This document shows, piece by piece, positions 1-7,959 of a stretch of 19,442 bases of DNA. The position numbers and the translations under genes were made by a program. The first letter of the stretch is position 1. Each line of letters starts with the position of its first letter. A model generated the notes under the pieces. That model saw only the letters and a program-made list of their open reading frames with translations. It had not been told where the DNA came from and did not search any database. Source of the DNA: GCA-2719315 sp964448645 (GTDB lineage Bacteria > Bacteroidota > Bacteroidia > Flavobacteriales > Flavobacteriaceae); the NCBI GenBank assembly GCA_964448645.1, contig CAYUZY010000022.1, positions 1 to 19,442 on the forward strand. The letters run 5' to 3'.

Positions 1-1
1 A

Positions 2-2473
2 TTAAGCAACAAAAAATTAATAAACAGTTTTAAAGTTTTTGAAAATAATCAAGAAATTAATAATTCAACAATTGAATATTTAATTTTATCTAAACCTAAC
101 AAAAAATTTATATCAATACCAATAGGTTTAAAAATTTTTAATTTATCAAAAAAAATAAATGACAGCTCTTTTAATTTATGGTTAAATAAAAATATAAACC
201 GTAAAGAAAGAATTGAAAAAACTATTTCCAATAAGCAACTTAATCAAATAAGAAAATATTCTAATAAAATAAGTTCATGGCTAAAAAAAAATTCAGAAAC
301 TCCAGCATATTATAACAAGATTATAATAAATCAATCAATTAAAAAAATTGAAAAATATTATCAAAATATTGGCTATTTTGATGTTAAAGTTGATTTAAAT
401 GAAAAACTTATTGATAATAATCAAATTGATTTAAGATATAAAATCCAAACAGGTGAAAGGTATTTTTTTGATTTAATCTCAAATGAAATAGAGTCAATAG
501 ACTTGAAAACTTTATATAATAAAAATTTGATTGACCAAAAAGTAAAAAAAGGGAACCCTTTTACAATAAAAAAAATAGACCAAGAAAGAAAAAGATTAAT
601 CAGTTTATTTAAAGATAATGGTATATATAACTTTGAACAAAGTAGTATTAAGTTTTTTGCATCAATTGATAGCTCAGGAAAAGACAAATCCATTCCATTA
701 AAAATCTTAATAGAAAATAGAAAAAAAAGAATTAATGATTCATTAAAAAAAATTAGCTATAAAAAATACAATTTGAAAGAAGTAAATTTATTTATTAATT
801 CAAATAATAAAGAAAATAATTTTGAAAAATATTCAGATTCATTAATATATAACAATTATAAAATATTTAGTAATGGAAAATTAAAGTATAAACCTAAAAT
901 TCTAACTTCAGCGGTATATTTAAGTAAAAATCAGCTTTATAGTGATTCATTAAGAAAGTTAACTTACCAATCACTAAATAATTTAAAAATTTTTAAATAC
1001 CCAGGAATTTATTATACTGAAATAGAAAATGAATTTAATTCTTTAAAAACATCAATATTACTATCACCTAAAGAAAAGTTTTCACTAGGTTTTGATTTAG
1101 ATTTTTCTCATTCCAATATTCAAGATTTTGGAATAGGTTTTGGAGGAAGTCTAGCTACTAGAAATGTTTTCAGAGGTGCTGAAATTCTTGAATTAGGTGT
1201 GAAAAATAATATAGGTGCATCAAGAGATATTTCTAAAAAAAATGACAATTTTTTTAACATTTTAGAATTTAGTACTGATGCTAAAATTTCCTTTCCAAGA
1301 ATAATTATTCCTTTTAATAAAAAAGATCTTATTTCTTTAAAAATGAATCCAAAGACACAAATAATTCTGGGAACCGGTCTTCAAAAAAATATTGGATTAG
1401 ATAAACAATTTTACAGCACAAATATTCAGTACGATTGGAATCCAAATAAATATAAAAAAGTTACTTTCAAATTGATTGACTTTGAATTTATAAATAATAA
1501 AAATATTAACAACTATTTTAATATTTATAAAAATTCTTATGACATCATAAATAATATAGCATTAATTTATAATACACAAAATGACATTATTGATATAAAT
1601 GAAAATCTTACAATACCTTATGGTGTCGAAACTTTTATTTATAAAGTTTTAAATGACCAAACTGCAATTAACTATGATGACCAAAATTATTTAACTGTAA
1701 GTAATTTAAAAGAAAGATTAGACAGACTAACATCTAATAATTTGATTCTAGGTTCATCTTTTAATATAAATTATAATAATCAAGAAAGTTTTTTTGATGA
1801 AAATTTCTTTCAAATAAGATGGAAAATTGAATTTATTGGAAATATTTTAAATGCTTTTTTAAATAACCTAGATAATTCAAAAAACTCGTTAAATAAAAAT
1901 GAAATAGATGGGGTTGCTCCTTCTCAATACATTAAATCAGAATTTGACTATATTAAACACTGGAAAATTGGCCTAAAAAGAATTCTAGCTTTTCACTTTT
2001 TTTCTGGTATAGCTATTCCATATGGAAACTCAACTAATATCCCTTTTTCTAGATCATACTTTTCAGGTGGCTCAAATGATAATAGAGCGTGGAAAGCATA
2101 TAAACTAGGCCCCGGAAGCTCAAATAATATTAATGAGTTTAATGAAGCTAATTTTAAACTTTCATTAAATCTAGAATATAGATATCCACTATTCGGAAAA
2201 TTAAATGGAGCTTTTTTTATTGATATGGGAAACATTTGGAATGTCTTAGACGATATAAAAGAAAAAGACTTTGTTTTTGAAGGAATAAAAGATCTGAGTG
2301 AGCTTGCAATTGGATCAGGCTTAGGGTTAAGATATGATTTTAATTTTTTTGTTTTAAGATTTGACACTGGATTTAAAACATATAATCCTTCTCTTAAAAA
2401 AGATAAAAGATGGCTGTCAGAATTTTCATTAAACAAAGCAGTATTTAATATAGGAATCAATTATCCATTTTAA
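2..2473 (+). CDS. tamL: TamL/BamA-family outer-membrane assembly protein (5' end outside window)
   Basis: This is an Omp85-superfamily outer-membrane beta-barrel protein, probably TamL, the Bacteroidetes relative of TamA, which helps insert or assemble outer-membrane proteins. The frame is open from base 2, giving 823 visible residues, so the N-terminus lies upstream of the window. The TTG at 503 is an internal Leu codon. Visible residues about 28-62 carry the SKPNKKF...NLW block I associate with TamL. Residues about 100-160 (YYQNIGYFDVKV...IQTGERYFF) look like a POTRA repeat. The rest is strand-rich barrel with the loop-6 motif RAWKAYKLGPG (starting at base 2084), the TamL form of the Omp85 VRGF motif. 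The protein ends in a terminal Phe (NIGINYPF), typical of barrel proteins recognised by the BAM machine. fbaA follows 35 bp downstream on the same strand. The Omp85 assignment is firm; TamL rather than BamA is inferred from motif style. Confidence 0.85.
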   Translation, partial: LSNKKLINSFKVFENNQEINNSTIEYLILSKPNKKFISIPIGLKIFNLSKKINDSSFNLWLNKNINRKERIEKTISNKQLNQIRKYSNKISSWLKKNSETPAYYNKIIINQSIKKIEKYYQNIGYFDVKVDLNEKLIDNNQIDLRYKIQTGERYFFDLISNEIESIDLKTLYNKNLIDQKVKKGNPFTIKKIDQERKRLISLFKDNGIYNFEQSSIKFFASIDSSGKDKSIPLKILIENRKKRINDSLKKISYKKYNLKEVNLFINSNNKENNFEKYSDSLIYNNYKIFSNGKLKYKPKILTSAVYLSKNQLYSDSLRKLTYQSLNNLKIFKYPGIYYTEIENEFNSLKTSILLSPKEKFSLGFDLDFSHSNIQDFGIGFGGSLATRNVFRGAEILELGVKNNIGASRDISKKNDNFFNILEFSTDAKISFPRIIIPFNKKDLISLKMNPKTQIILGTGLQKNIGLDKQFYSTNIQYDWNPNKYKKVTFKLIDFEFINNKNINNYFNIYKNSYDIINNIALIYNTQNDIIDINENLTIPYGVETFIYKVLNDQTAINYDDQNYLTVSNLKERLDRLTSNNLILGSSFNINYNNQESFFDENFFQIRWKIEFIGNILNAFLNNLDNSKNSLNKNEIDGVAPSQYIKSEFDYIKHWKIGLKRILAFHFFSGIAIPYGNSTNIPFSRSYFSGGSNDNRAWKAYKLGPGSSNNINEFNEANFKLSLNLEYRYPLFGKLNGAFFIDMGNIWNVLDDIKEKDFVFEGIKDLSELAIGSGLGLRYDFNFFVLRFDTGFKTYNPSLKKDKRWLSEFSLNKAVFNIGINYPF

Positions 2474-2508
2474 TAAAAAGTTAATACTTTAGCTCAAAAT
2501 TAAAATTA

Positions 2509-3576
2509 ATGGAAAGAAATATCCCAAAAGGTGTTGTTACAGGAATTAAAGTTCAAGAAATATTTAAACTTGCAAAAGAAAAATCATTTGCTATTCCTGC
2601 AGTAAACGTTACAGGAAATAATACTATAAATACAGTTTTAGAAACAGCTTCTGAAATTAATAGTCCTGTAATCATACAATTTTCGAATGGAGGAGCTCAA
2701 TTTAATGCGGGAAAAGGATTAAATAATTCTGATGAAAAAGCTGCAATTTTCGGAGCAGTTGCTGGGGCAAAACATGTTCATGAGTTATCAAAATTGTACG
2801 GAGCAACTGTTATACTTCATACTGACCATTGCGCGAAAAAATTATTGCCTTGGATTGATGGCCTTCTTGATGCAAATGAAGATTTTTTTTCAAAAAATGG
2901 AACTCCTCTGTTTAGTTCACATATGATTGATTTATCTGAAGAACCTCTTATAGAAAACATTTCGCTATGTAAGAAATATCTTAAAAGAATGAAAAAAATG
3001 AATATGACTCTAGAAATTGAATTAGGAGTTACAGGAGGCGAAGAAGATGGTGTTGATAATTCAAATATTGATGTTTCAAAACTATATACTCAACCAGAAG
3101 AAGTTGCATATGCTTATGAAGAACTTACCAAAATAAGTAATCAGTTTACTATTGCCGCTGCATTTGGAAATGTTCATGGAGTATATAAGCCTGGGAATGT
3201 AAAATTAACTCCTAAAATTTTAAAAAATTCTCAAGAATATATTTCAGAAAAATTTAATCTTCCAAAAAATTATTTAGATTTTGTTTTTCATGGTGGATCA
3301 GGTTCTTCTCAAAAAGAAATTCATGAAGCTATTAGTTATGGGGTTATTAAAATGAATATAGACACTGACCTTCAGTTTGCATTTACTGAAGGAATTAGGG
3401 ATTATATGAATAATAACAAAAGTTATTTATTGACTCAAATTGGAAATCCAGATGGAAAGGAATTGCCAAATAAAAAATTTTATGATCCTAGAAAATGGTT
3501 AAGAGTTGGAGAAGAATCTTTTAAAAAAAGATTAATAAAAGCCTTTAAAGATTTAAACAATATTAATACATTGTAA
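2509..3576 (+). CDS. fbaA: class II fructose-bisphosphate aldolase
   Basis: A zinc-dependent cytoplasmic aldolase that interconverts fructose 1,6-bisphosphate with dihydroxyacetone phosphate and glyceraldehyde 3-phosphate in glycolysis and gluconeogenesis. At 355 residues it matches the class IIA (E. coli FbaA-like) length. The expected residues are present: HTDHCAKK with Asp106 and zinc ligand His107, IELGVTGGEEDGVDN with Glu171 and Glu179, the FGNVHGVYKPGN block with His223, and VFHGGSGSS with His261. The NIDTDLQ phosphate-binding segment starts at 283. These positions run three below the E. coli numbering throughout, which suggests a full-length protein with the correct ATG. No Shine-Dalgarno is visible; the leader is A/T only. 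It follows the Omp85 gene by 35 bp and precedes accD by 23 bp, so the three are probably co-transcribed. Confidence 0.97.
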   Translation: MERNIPKGVVTGIKVQEIFKLAKEKSFAIPAVNVTGNNTINTVLETASEINSPVIIQFSNGGAQFNAGKGLNNSDEKAAIFGAVAGAKHVHELSKLYGATVILHTDHCAKKLLPWIDGLLDANEDFFSKNGTPLFSSHMIDLSEEPLIENISLCKKYLKRMKKMNMTLEIELGVTGGEEDGVDNSNIDVSKLYTQPEEVAYAYEELTKISNQFTIAAAFGNVHGVYKPGNVKLTPKILKNSQEYISEKFNLPKNYLDFVFHGGSGSSQKEIHEAISYGVIKMNIDTDLQFAFTEGIRDYMNNNKSYLLTQIGNPDGKELPNKKFYDPRKWLRVGEESFKKRLIKAFKDLNNINTL

Positions 3577-3599
3577 TATTAATTGGTAACATTTTACAA

Positions 3600-4454
3600 A
3601 TGAGCTGGTTTAAAAGAAGAGAAAAAGGAATTCAAACAAAAACCGAAGAAAAAAAGGACACTCCTAAAGGTTTATGGTACAAAACACCAACAGGAAAAAT
3701 CATTGGAACCCAAGAATTAACTGAAAACAATTATGTTAGTCCAGAAGATGATTATCATGTTCACATAGGTAGCAAAGAATATTTTGAAATAATTTTTGAT
3801 AATAATAAATATGAAGAAATTGACTCTAAATTAAAATCTAAAGATTTTTTAAAATTTATAGATTCAAAAAAATATATAACTAGACTAAAAGAAGCTCATA
3901 AAAAAACTGGTCTTTACGATGCTATTAGAATAGGAATTGGATTATCAAAAGGTAAAAAAATAGTTGTTGCATGTATGGATTTTAGATTCATAGGCGGATC
4001 AATGGGTTCGGTTGTTGGTGAAAAAATTTCGAGAGCAATAGATTATTCAATAAATAACATGGTCCCGTTAATAATAATTTCAAAATCAGGAGGAGCAAGA
4101 ATGATGGAATCTGCAACTTCATTAATGCAAATGGCTAAAACTTCAGTAAAATTAAATCTTTTAGCTGAAGAAAAAATTCCATACATATCTTTATGTACTG
4201 ATCCAACAACTGGAGGAACAACTGCTTCTTTTGCAATGCTTGGGGATATTAATATTTCTGAACCTGGAGCACTAATTGCATTTGCTGGACCAAGAGTTGT
4301 TAAGGATACTACAGGAAAAGAATTACCTGATGGATTTCAAACAAGTGAGTTTCAACTTGAAAAAGGTTTTTTAGATTTTATATCTCATAGAAAAGATCTA
4401 AAAAATAAAATTAATCTTTATTTAGATCTTATATTAAATAAAAAAATTAGATAA
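3600..4454 (+). CDS. accD: acetyl-CoA carboxylase carboxyltransferase subunit beta, zinc-less
   Basis: The beta half of the carboxyltransferase that, with AccA, moves carboxyl from biotinyl-BCCP to acetyl-CoA to give malonyl-CoA, the first committed step of fatty-acid synthesis. The 284-residue protein has the crotonase-fold core: ACMDFRFIGGSMGSVVGEK (124-142), KSGGARMMES (162-171), DPTTGGTTASFAMLGD (201-216), EPGALIAFAGPRVV (221-234) and GFQTSEFQLEKGFLDF (245-260). The N-terminal zinc ribbon that in E. coli uses four cysteines is still recognisable as LWYKTPTGK...YVSPEDDYHVHIGS, but every cysteine is replaced (Thr29, Thr31 or Gly32, Ser47, Asp50). The only two Cys in the protein are in the core. 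I recall the same loss in other flavobacterial AccD proteins but cannot check it here. The ATG at 3600 gives the usual MSWFKRREKGIQT start. Confidence 0.96.
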   Translation: MSWFKRREKGIQTKTEEKKDTPKGLWYKTPTGKIIGTQELTENNYVSPEDDYHVHIGSKEYFEIIFDNNKYEEIDSKLKSKDFLKFIDSKKYITRLKEAHKKTGLYDAIRIGIGLSKGKKIVVACMDFRFIGGSMGSVVGEKISRAIDYSINNMVPLIIISKSGGARMMESATSLMQMAKTSVKLNLLAEEKIPYISLCTDPTTGGTTASFAMLGDINISEPGALIAFAGPRVVKDTTGKELPDGFQTSEFQLEKGFLDFISHRKDLKNKINLYLDLILNKKIR

Positions 4455-4489
4455 TTTATACTTATATCCATTAATAAATAAGAAAACTA

Positions 4490-4497
4490 TATATTTG
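4490..4497 (+). promoter_or_regulatory. candidate Bacteroidetes -7 promoter box upstream of rpsO
   Basis: TATATTTG exactly matches TAnnTTTG, the -7 element of the Bacteroidetes primary sigma factor. It lies in the 77-bp gap after accD, 34 bp upstream of the rpsO ATG, followed by CAGCC. The paired -33 TTG is not clear: the nearest candidate is TTA at 4471, only 16 bp upstream. A chance match in AT-rich DNA cannot be excluded, but its placement in one of the wider gaps of this strand, ahead of a ribosomal-protein gene, supports it. Confidence 0.45.
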
Positions 4498-4531
4498 CAG
4501 CCAATTATTAATAAATACTTTTTTTAATTAT

Positions 4532-4801
4532 ATGTATTTATCAAAAGAAATAAAAAAGAAAATTTTTAAGGATCATTCAAAGTCAGATAATGATACTGGT
4601 TCTGCTGAGTCTCAAATTGCACTATTTACTCACAGAATAAATCATTTATCCAATCATCTAAAAATTAATAAAAAAGATTACAATACAGAGAAATCTTTAG
4701 TAAAATTGGTTGGAAAAAGAAGAAGTCTTTTAGATTATTTAAAAAACAAAGATATTGAAAGATACAGATCAATAATAAAAAAACTTAATTTAAGAAAATA
4801 A
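4532..4801 (+). CDS. rpsO: 30S ribosomal protein S15
   Basis: S15 is a primary 16S rRNA-binding protein of the small-subunit platform; it contacts the three-way junction of helices 20-22 and takes part in an intersubunit bridge. The 89-residue length is exactly typical. Family hallmarks are TGSAESQIALFTHRINHLSNHLK in the first half (22-44) and LVKLVGKRRSLLDYLKNKD followed by ERYRSIIKKLNLRK at the end. It lies 77 bp after accD, with a likely own promoter, and 67 bp before pnp. The rpsO-pnp pairing is widespread in bacteria; in E. coli S15 represses its own mRNA and PNPase also autoregulates. Whether that occurs here cannot be read from the sequence. Confidence 0.98.
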   Translation: MYLSKEIKKKIFKDHSKSDNDTGSAESQIALFTHRINHLSNHLKINKKDYNTEKSLVKLVGKRRSLLDYLKNKDIERYRSIIKKLNLRK

Positions 4802-4868
4802 TTTTTTACTTTTTTTCATTAGTTGCCATCGACACATAACATAAATAAGGATAACTAAATAATGAAAA

Positions 4869-6992
4869 ATGAAACCGAAACTTTATAAAGAAGAGATCTT
4901 ACTAGAAGATGGTAGGTCTATCAAAATTGAAACTGGAAAACTTGCAAAACAAGCTCATGGTTCAGCAGTTATATCAATGGGAAATTGTATGCTTTTAGCT
5001 ACAGTTGTTTCTAATTATAATTCAGCTAATGTAGATTTTTTGCCTCTTACTGTAGATTATCGAGAAAAATTTGCCGCTGCAGGGAAATACCCTGGTGGCT
5101 TTTTTAAAAGAGAAGCTAGACCTAGTGATAATGAAGTGTTAACAATGAGGTTAGTTGATAGAGTTCTAAGACCTCTTTTTCCAAAAGACTATCATAATGA
5201 AGTTCAAGTAATGATTCAGTTAATGTCTCATGATAATAATGTAATGCCTGATGCGCTTGCAGGTCTAGCAGCATCAACAGTAATTCAATTAAGTGATATT
5301 CCATTTGAGTGTCCGATTTCAGAAGCTAGAATTTCAAGGATTAACAATAAATTTATAATTAATCCAAGTAAAGACCAACTTTTGGAATCTGATATAGATA
5401 TGATAGTTGGGGCCTCTTATGATTCAGTTATGATGGTTGAAGGTGAAATGAAAGAATGTAGTGAAGAAGAAATGGCAGAAGCAATTAAAAATGCTCATGA
5501 TTTTATAAAAAAACAAATAGATGCTCAAAATAAACTTGTTAAAAAAGTTGGTGCAAAAGATACAAGAGAATATGAAACGGCAAAAAAAAATGAAGAGCTA
5601 GAGAATAAAATAAATGAATTAGCTTATAATAGATGTTATGATATAGCAAAAAAAGGTTTATCTAAGACTGAAAGGTCTGATGCTTTTAATAAAATTAAAG
5701 AAGAGATTTTAGAATCCTTTAGCGAAGAAGAAATTGAAGAAAATGGAGATTTAATTAATGAATATTTTCATTTGAATCAAAAAAATGCAATCCGTGAATT
5801 AACATTAAAAAAAGGCATAAGACTAGATGGAAGAAAAACAGATGAAATTAGACCAATTTGGTGTGAAGTTGATTATTTGCCTTCAACTCATGGATCATCA
5901 ATATTTACTAGAGGAGAAACTCAGGCATTAGCCACAGTAACTCTAGGTACATCTAAAGAAGCAAATCAAATAGACCTTCCATCTTTTCAAGGTGAAGAGT
6001 CTTTCTATCTTCATTATAATTTTCCTCCTTTTTCAACTGGTGAAGCTAGACCTTTAAGAGGTACATCAAGAAGAGAAGTAGGACATGGAAATCTTGCTCA
6101 AAGAAGTTTAAAAAATGTTATTCCTGAAGATTGTCCGTACACTGTTAGAGTAGTAAGTGAGATTCTTGAATCGAATGGATCTTCATCTATGGCAACTGTA
6201 TGTTCTGGTTCAATGGCTTTAATGGATGCTGGTATTAAAATTAAAAACCCCGTATCAGGAATAGCTATGGGTCTTATTTCTGATGGAGAAAATTTTGCAA
6301 TATTAAGTGATATTTTAGGAGATGAAGATCATCTTGGTGATATGGATTTTAAAGTTACTGGAACAAAAAATGGAATCACAGCTTGTCAAATGGATATTAA
6401 AATAAAAGGGTTATCATATGAAGTTTTAATCAAAGCACTTAATCAAGCTAAAGAAGGAAGACTTCATATTTTAGATAAAATGCAAGAAACTATTAATAAA
6501 CCAAATAATACTGTTAAAGATCATGCTCCAAAAATGATCAAAATGATTATACCGGGAGAATTTATTGGAGCTGTTATTGGTCCAGGAGGAAAAGTTATTC
6601 AAGAGTTACAAAAAGAAACTGATACAACTATTGTTGTAGAAGAGCATAATGAAGAAGGTTTAATTGAAATTTTAGGAGTGAATCAAACCAAAATAAATAA
6701 TGCTATAGAAAAAATTAAAAATATTACTTTTAAACCTGAAACTGGTAAAACATATAAGGTTACTGTAATTAAAATTTTAGATTTTGGTGCTGTTGTAGAA
6801 TTCGTGCCAGGTAATGAAGTCTTACTTCATATTTCTGAAATATCATGGGAAAGAACTAATAAAGTAGAAGATGTTTTAAAAATTGGAGACACCCTAGATG
6901 TTAAATATTTTGGCATTGATCCTAAAACAAGAAAACCAAAAGTTTCAAGAAAGGCTTTATTAAAGAGACCTGATAGAAAAAATAACTCCTAA
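4869..6992 (+). CDS. pnp: polynucleotide phosphorylase (polyribonucleotide nucleotidyltransferase)
   Basis: PNPase degrades RNA 3' to 5' by phosphorolysis, releasing nucleoside diphosphates, and can also add 3' tails; it is a trimeric cytoplasmic enzyme. The 707 residues show the full domain order: first RNase PH core (about 10-145, with FFKREARPSD at 78-87), an all-helical segment (about 240-310), second RNase PH core (about 318-540), KH domain with GPGG at 571-574, and S1 domain (about 626-697). The active core carries GTSRREVGHG (398-407), SNGSSSMATVCSG (435-447) and LGDEDHLGDMDFK (483-495) with the metal-binding aspartates. The ATG at 4869 gives the expected MKPKLYKEEI start. Another ATG seven bases upstream is out of frame and opens only an 8-codon ORF. 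rpoD follows after 74 bp. Confidence 0.98.
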   Translation: MKPKLYKEEILLEDGRSIKIETGKLAKQAHGSAVISMGNCMLLATVVSNYNSANVDFLPLTVDYREKFAAAGKYPGGFFKREARPSDNEVLTMRLVDRVLRPLFPKDYHNEVQVMIQLMSHDNNVMPDALAGLAASTVIQLSDIPFECPISEARISRINNKFIINPSKDQLLESDIDMIVGASYDSVMMVEGEMKECSEEEMAEAIKNAHDFIKKQIDAQNKLVKKVGAKDTREYETAKKNEELENKINELAYNRCYDIAKKGLSKTERSDAFNKIKEEILESFSEEEIEENGDLINEYFHLNQKNAIRELTLKKGIRLDGRKTDEIRPIWCEVDYLPSTHGSSIFTRGETQALATVTLGTSKEANQIDLPSFQGEESFYLHYNFPPFSTGEARPLRGTSRREVGHGNLAQRSLKNVIPEDCPYTVRVVSEILESNGSSSMATVCSGSMALMDAGIKIKNPVSGIAMGLISDGENFAILSDILGDEDHLGDMDFKVTGTKNGITACQMDIKIKGLSYEVLIKALNQAKEGRLHILDKMQETINKPNNTVKDHAPKMIKMIIPGEFIGAVIGPGGKVIQELQKETDTTIVVEEHNEEGLIEILGVNQTKINNAIEKIKNITFKPETGKTYKVTVIKILDFGAVVEFVPGNEVLLHISEISWERTNKVEDVLKIGDTLDVKYFGIDPKTRKPKVSRKALLKRPDRKNNS

Positions 6993-7066
6993 TAAATTAA
7001 TTTTTTTAAATTTTTGAAACTTTTTTTTTAGAGCAACGTAATAATATATAAGAAACCTTAAAATTC

Positions 7067-7930
7067 ATGAGACAACTAAAAATAACTAAACAAGTAACTA
7101 ACAGAGAAACTGCCTCTTTAGATAAATATCTGCAAGAAATTGGCAAAGTTGATCTTATAACAGCAGAAGAAGAAGTTGAGTTAGCTCAAAAAATTAAAGC
7201 AGGTAATCAGTTTGCACTTGAAAAATTAACAAAAGCTAATCTAAGGTTTGTTGTTTCTGTTGCTAAACAATATCAAAATCAAGGGCTGACACTTCCAGAT
7301 TTAATTAACGAAGGAAACTTAGGATTAATAAAGGCTGCACAAAGATTTGATGAAACAAGAGGTTTTAAATTTATTTCTTATGCTGTTTGGTGGATTCGTC
7401 AATCTATTCTCCAAGCATTAGCTGAACAATCAAGAATAGTAAGATTACCTCTAAACAAAATTGGTTCAATAAATAAAATTAATAAAACTTATGCTTTTCT
7501 TGAACAAGCACATGAAAGAGCACCCTCTGCTGAAGAAATAGCAAAAGAATTAGATATGACCATTAGTGATGTTAAAGAATCTCTAAAAAATTCTGGCCGT
7601 CACGTTTCAATGGATGCTCCATTAGTAGAAGGAGAAGATTCAAACTTATATGATGTTTTAAATAGTGGAGAGTCCCCAAATCCTGATAAATTATTACTTC
7701 ATGAATCTTTAAGAACAGAAATTGAAAGGGCTCTCGAAACACTAACTCCTCGTGAAGCGGATGTTGTTAGACTTTATTTTGGTTTAGGAAGTCATCATGC
7801 TATGACTCTTGAAGAAATTGGAGAAACTTTTGATTTAACAAGAGAAAGAGTTAGACAAATTAAAGAAAAAGCTATCAGAAGGTTAAAACATACATCTAGA
7901 AGCAAAATTCTAAAAACTTACTTAGGTTAA
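7067..7930 (+). CDS. rpoD: primary RNA polymerase sigma factor (RpoD/SigA, short Bacteroidetes type)
   Basis: The housekeeping sigma factor, which directs RNA polymerase to promoters; in Bacteroidetes it reads TTG/TAnnTTTG rather than the E. coli consensus. At 287 residues it lacks region 1.1 and the long non-conserved insert of proteobacterial sigma70, as is normal for this phylum. Region 1.2 covers about 16-48. Region 2 covers about 55-125, with NLRFVVSVAKQYQNQG, DLINEGNLGLIKA and the promoter-melting block KFISYAVWWIRQSI. Region 3 spans about 130-205. Region 4 has the -33 binding helix-turn-helix at about 247-274 (TLEEIGETFDLTRERVRQI). The start MRQLKITKQVTNRE is the form I know from flavobacterial RpoD. 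It lies 74 bp after pnp, a gap with a run of nine T (7021-7029) but no clear promoter box, and 29 bp before rpe. Confidence 0.97.
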   Translation: MRQLKITKQVTNRETASLDKYLQEIGKVDLITAEEEVELAQKIKAGNQFALEKLTKANLRFVVSVAKQYQNQGLTLPDLINEGNLGLIKAAQRFDETRGFKFISYAVWWIRQSILQALAEQSRIVRLPLNKIGSINKINKTYAFLEQAHERAPSAEEIAKELDMTISDVKESLKNSGRHVSMDAPLVEGEDSNLYDVLNSGESPNPDKLLLHESLRTEIERALETLTPREADVVRLYFGLGSHHAMTLEEIGETFDLTRERVRQIKEKAIRRLKHTSRSKILKTYLG

Positions 7931-7959
7931 AAATTTTATTATATTTTTTTATTTTATAA

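Noticed and set aside
1993..2460. A 155-codon minus-strand frame
   Set aside because: It lies wholly inside the barrel region of the Omp85 gene, whose frame carries family motifs; the antisense product has none.
2474..2508. TACTTTAG at 2485-2492 as a -7 box for fbaA
   Set aside because: One mismatch to TAnnTTTG and no TTG at the right distance; such matches are expected by chance in DNA this AT-rich.
6993..7066. A possible promoter or terminator between pnp and rpoD (TTTTTGAAAC, a run of nine T, TAATAATA)
   Set aside because: TTG at 7014 is followed 22 bp later by TAATAATA, which fits TAnnTTTG only in its first two bases, and there is no GC-rich inverted repeat before the T run. A promoter may exist here but cannot be placed.
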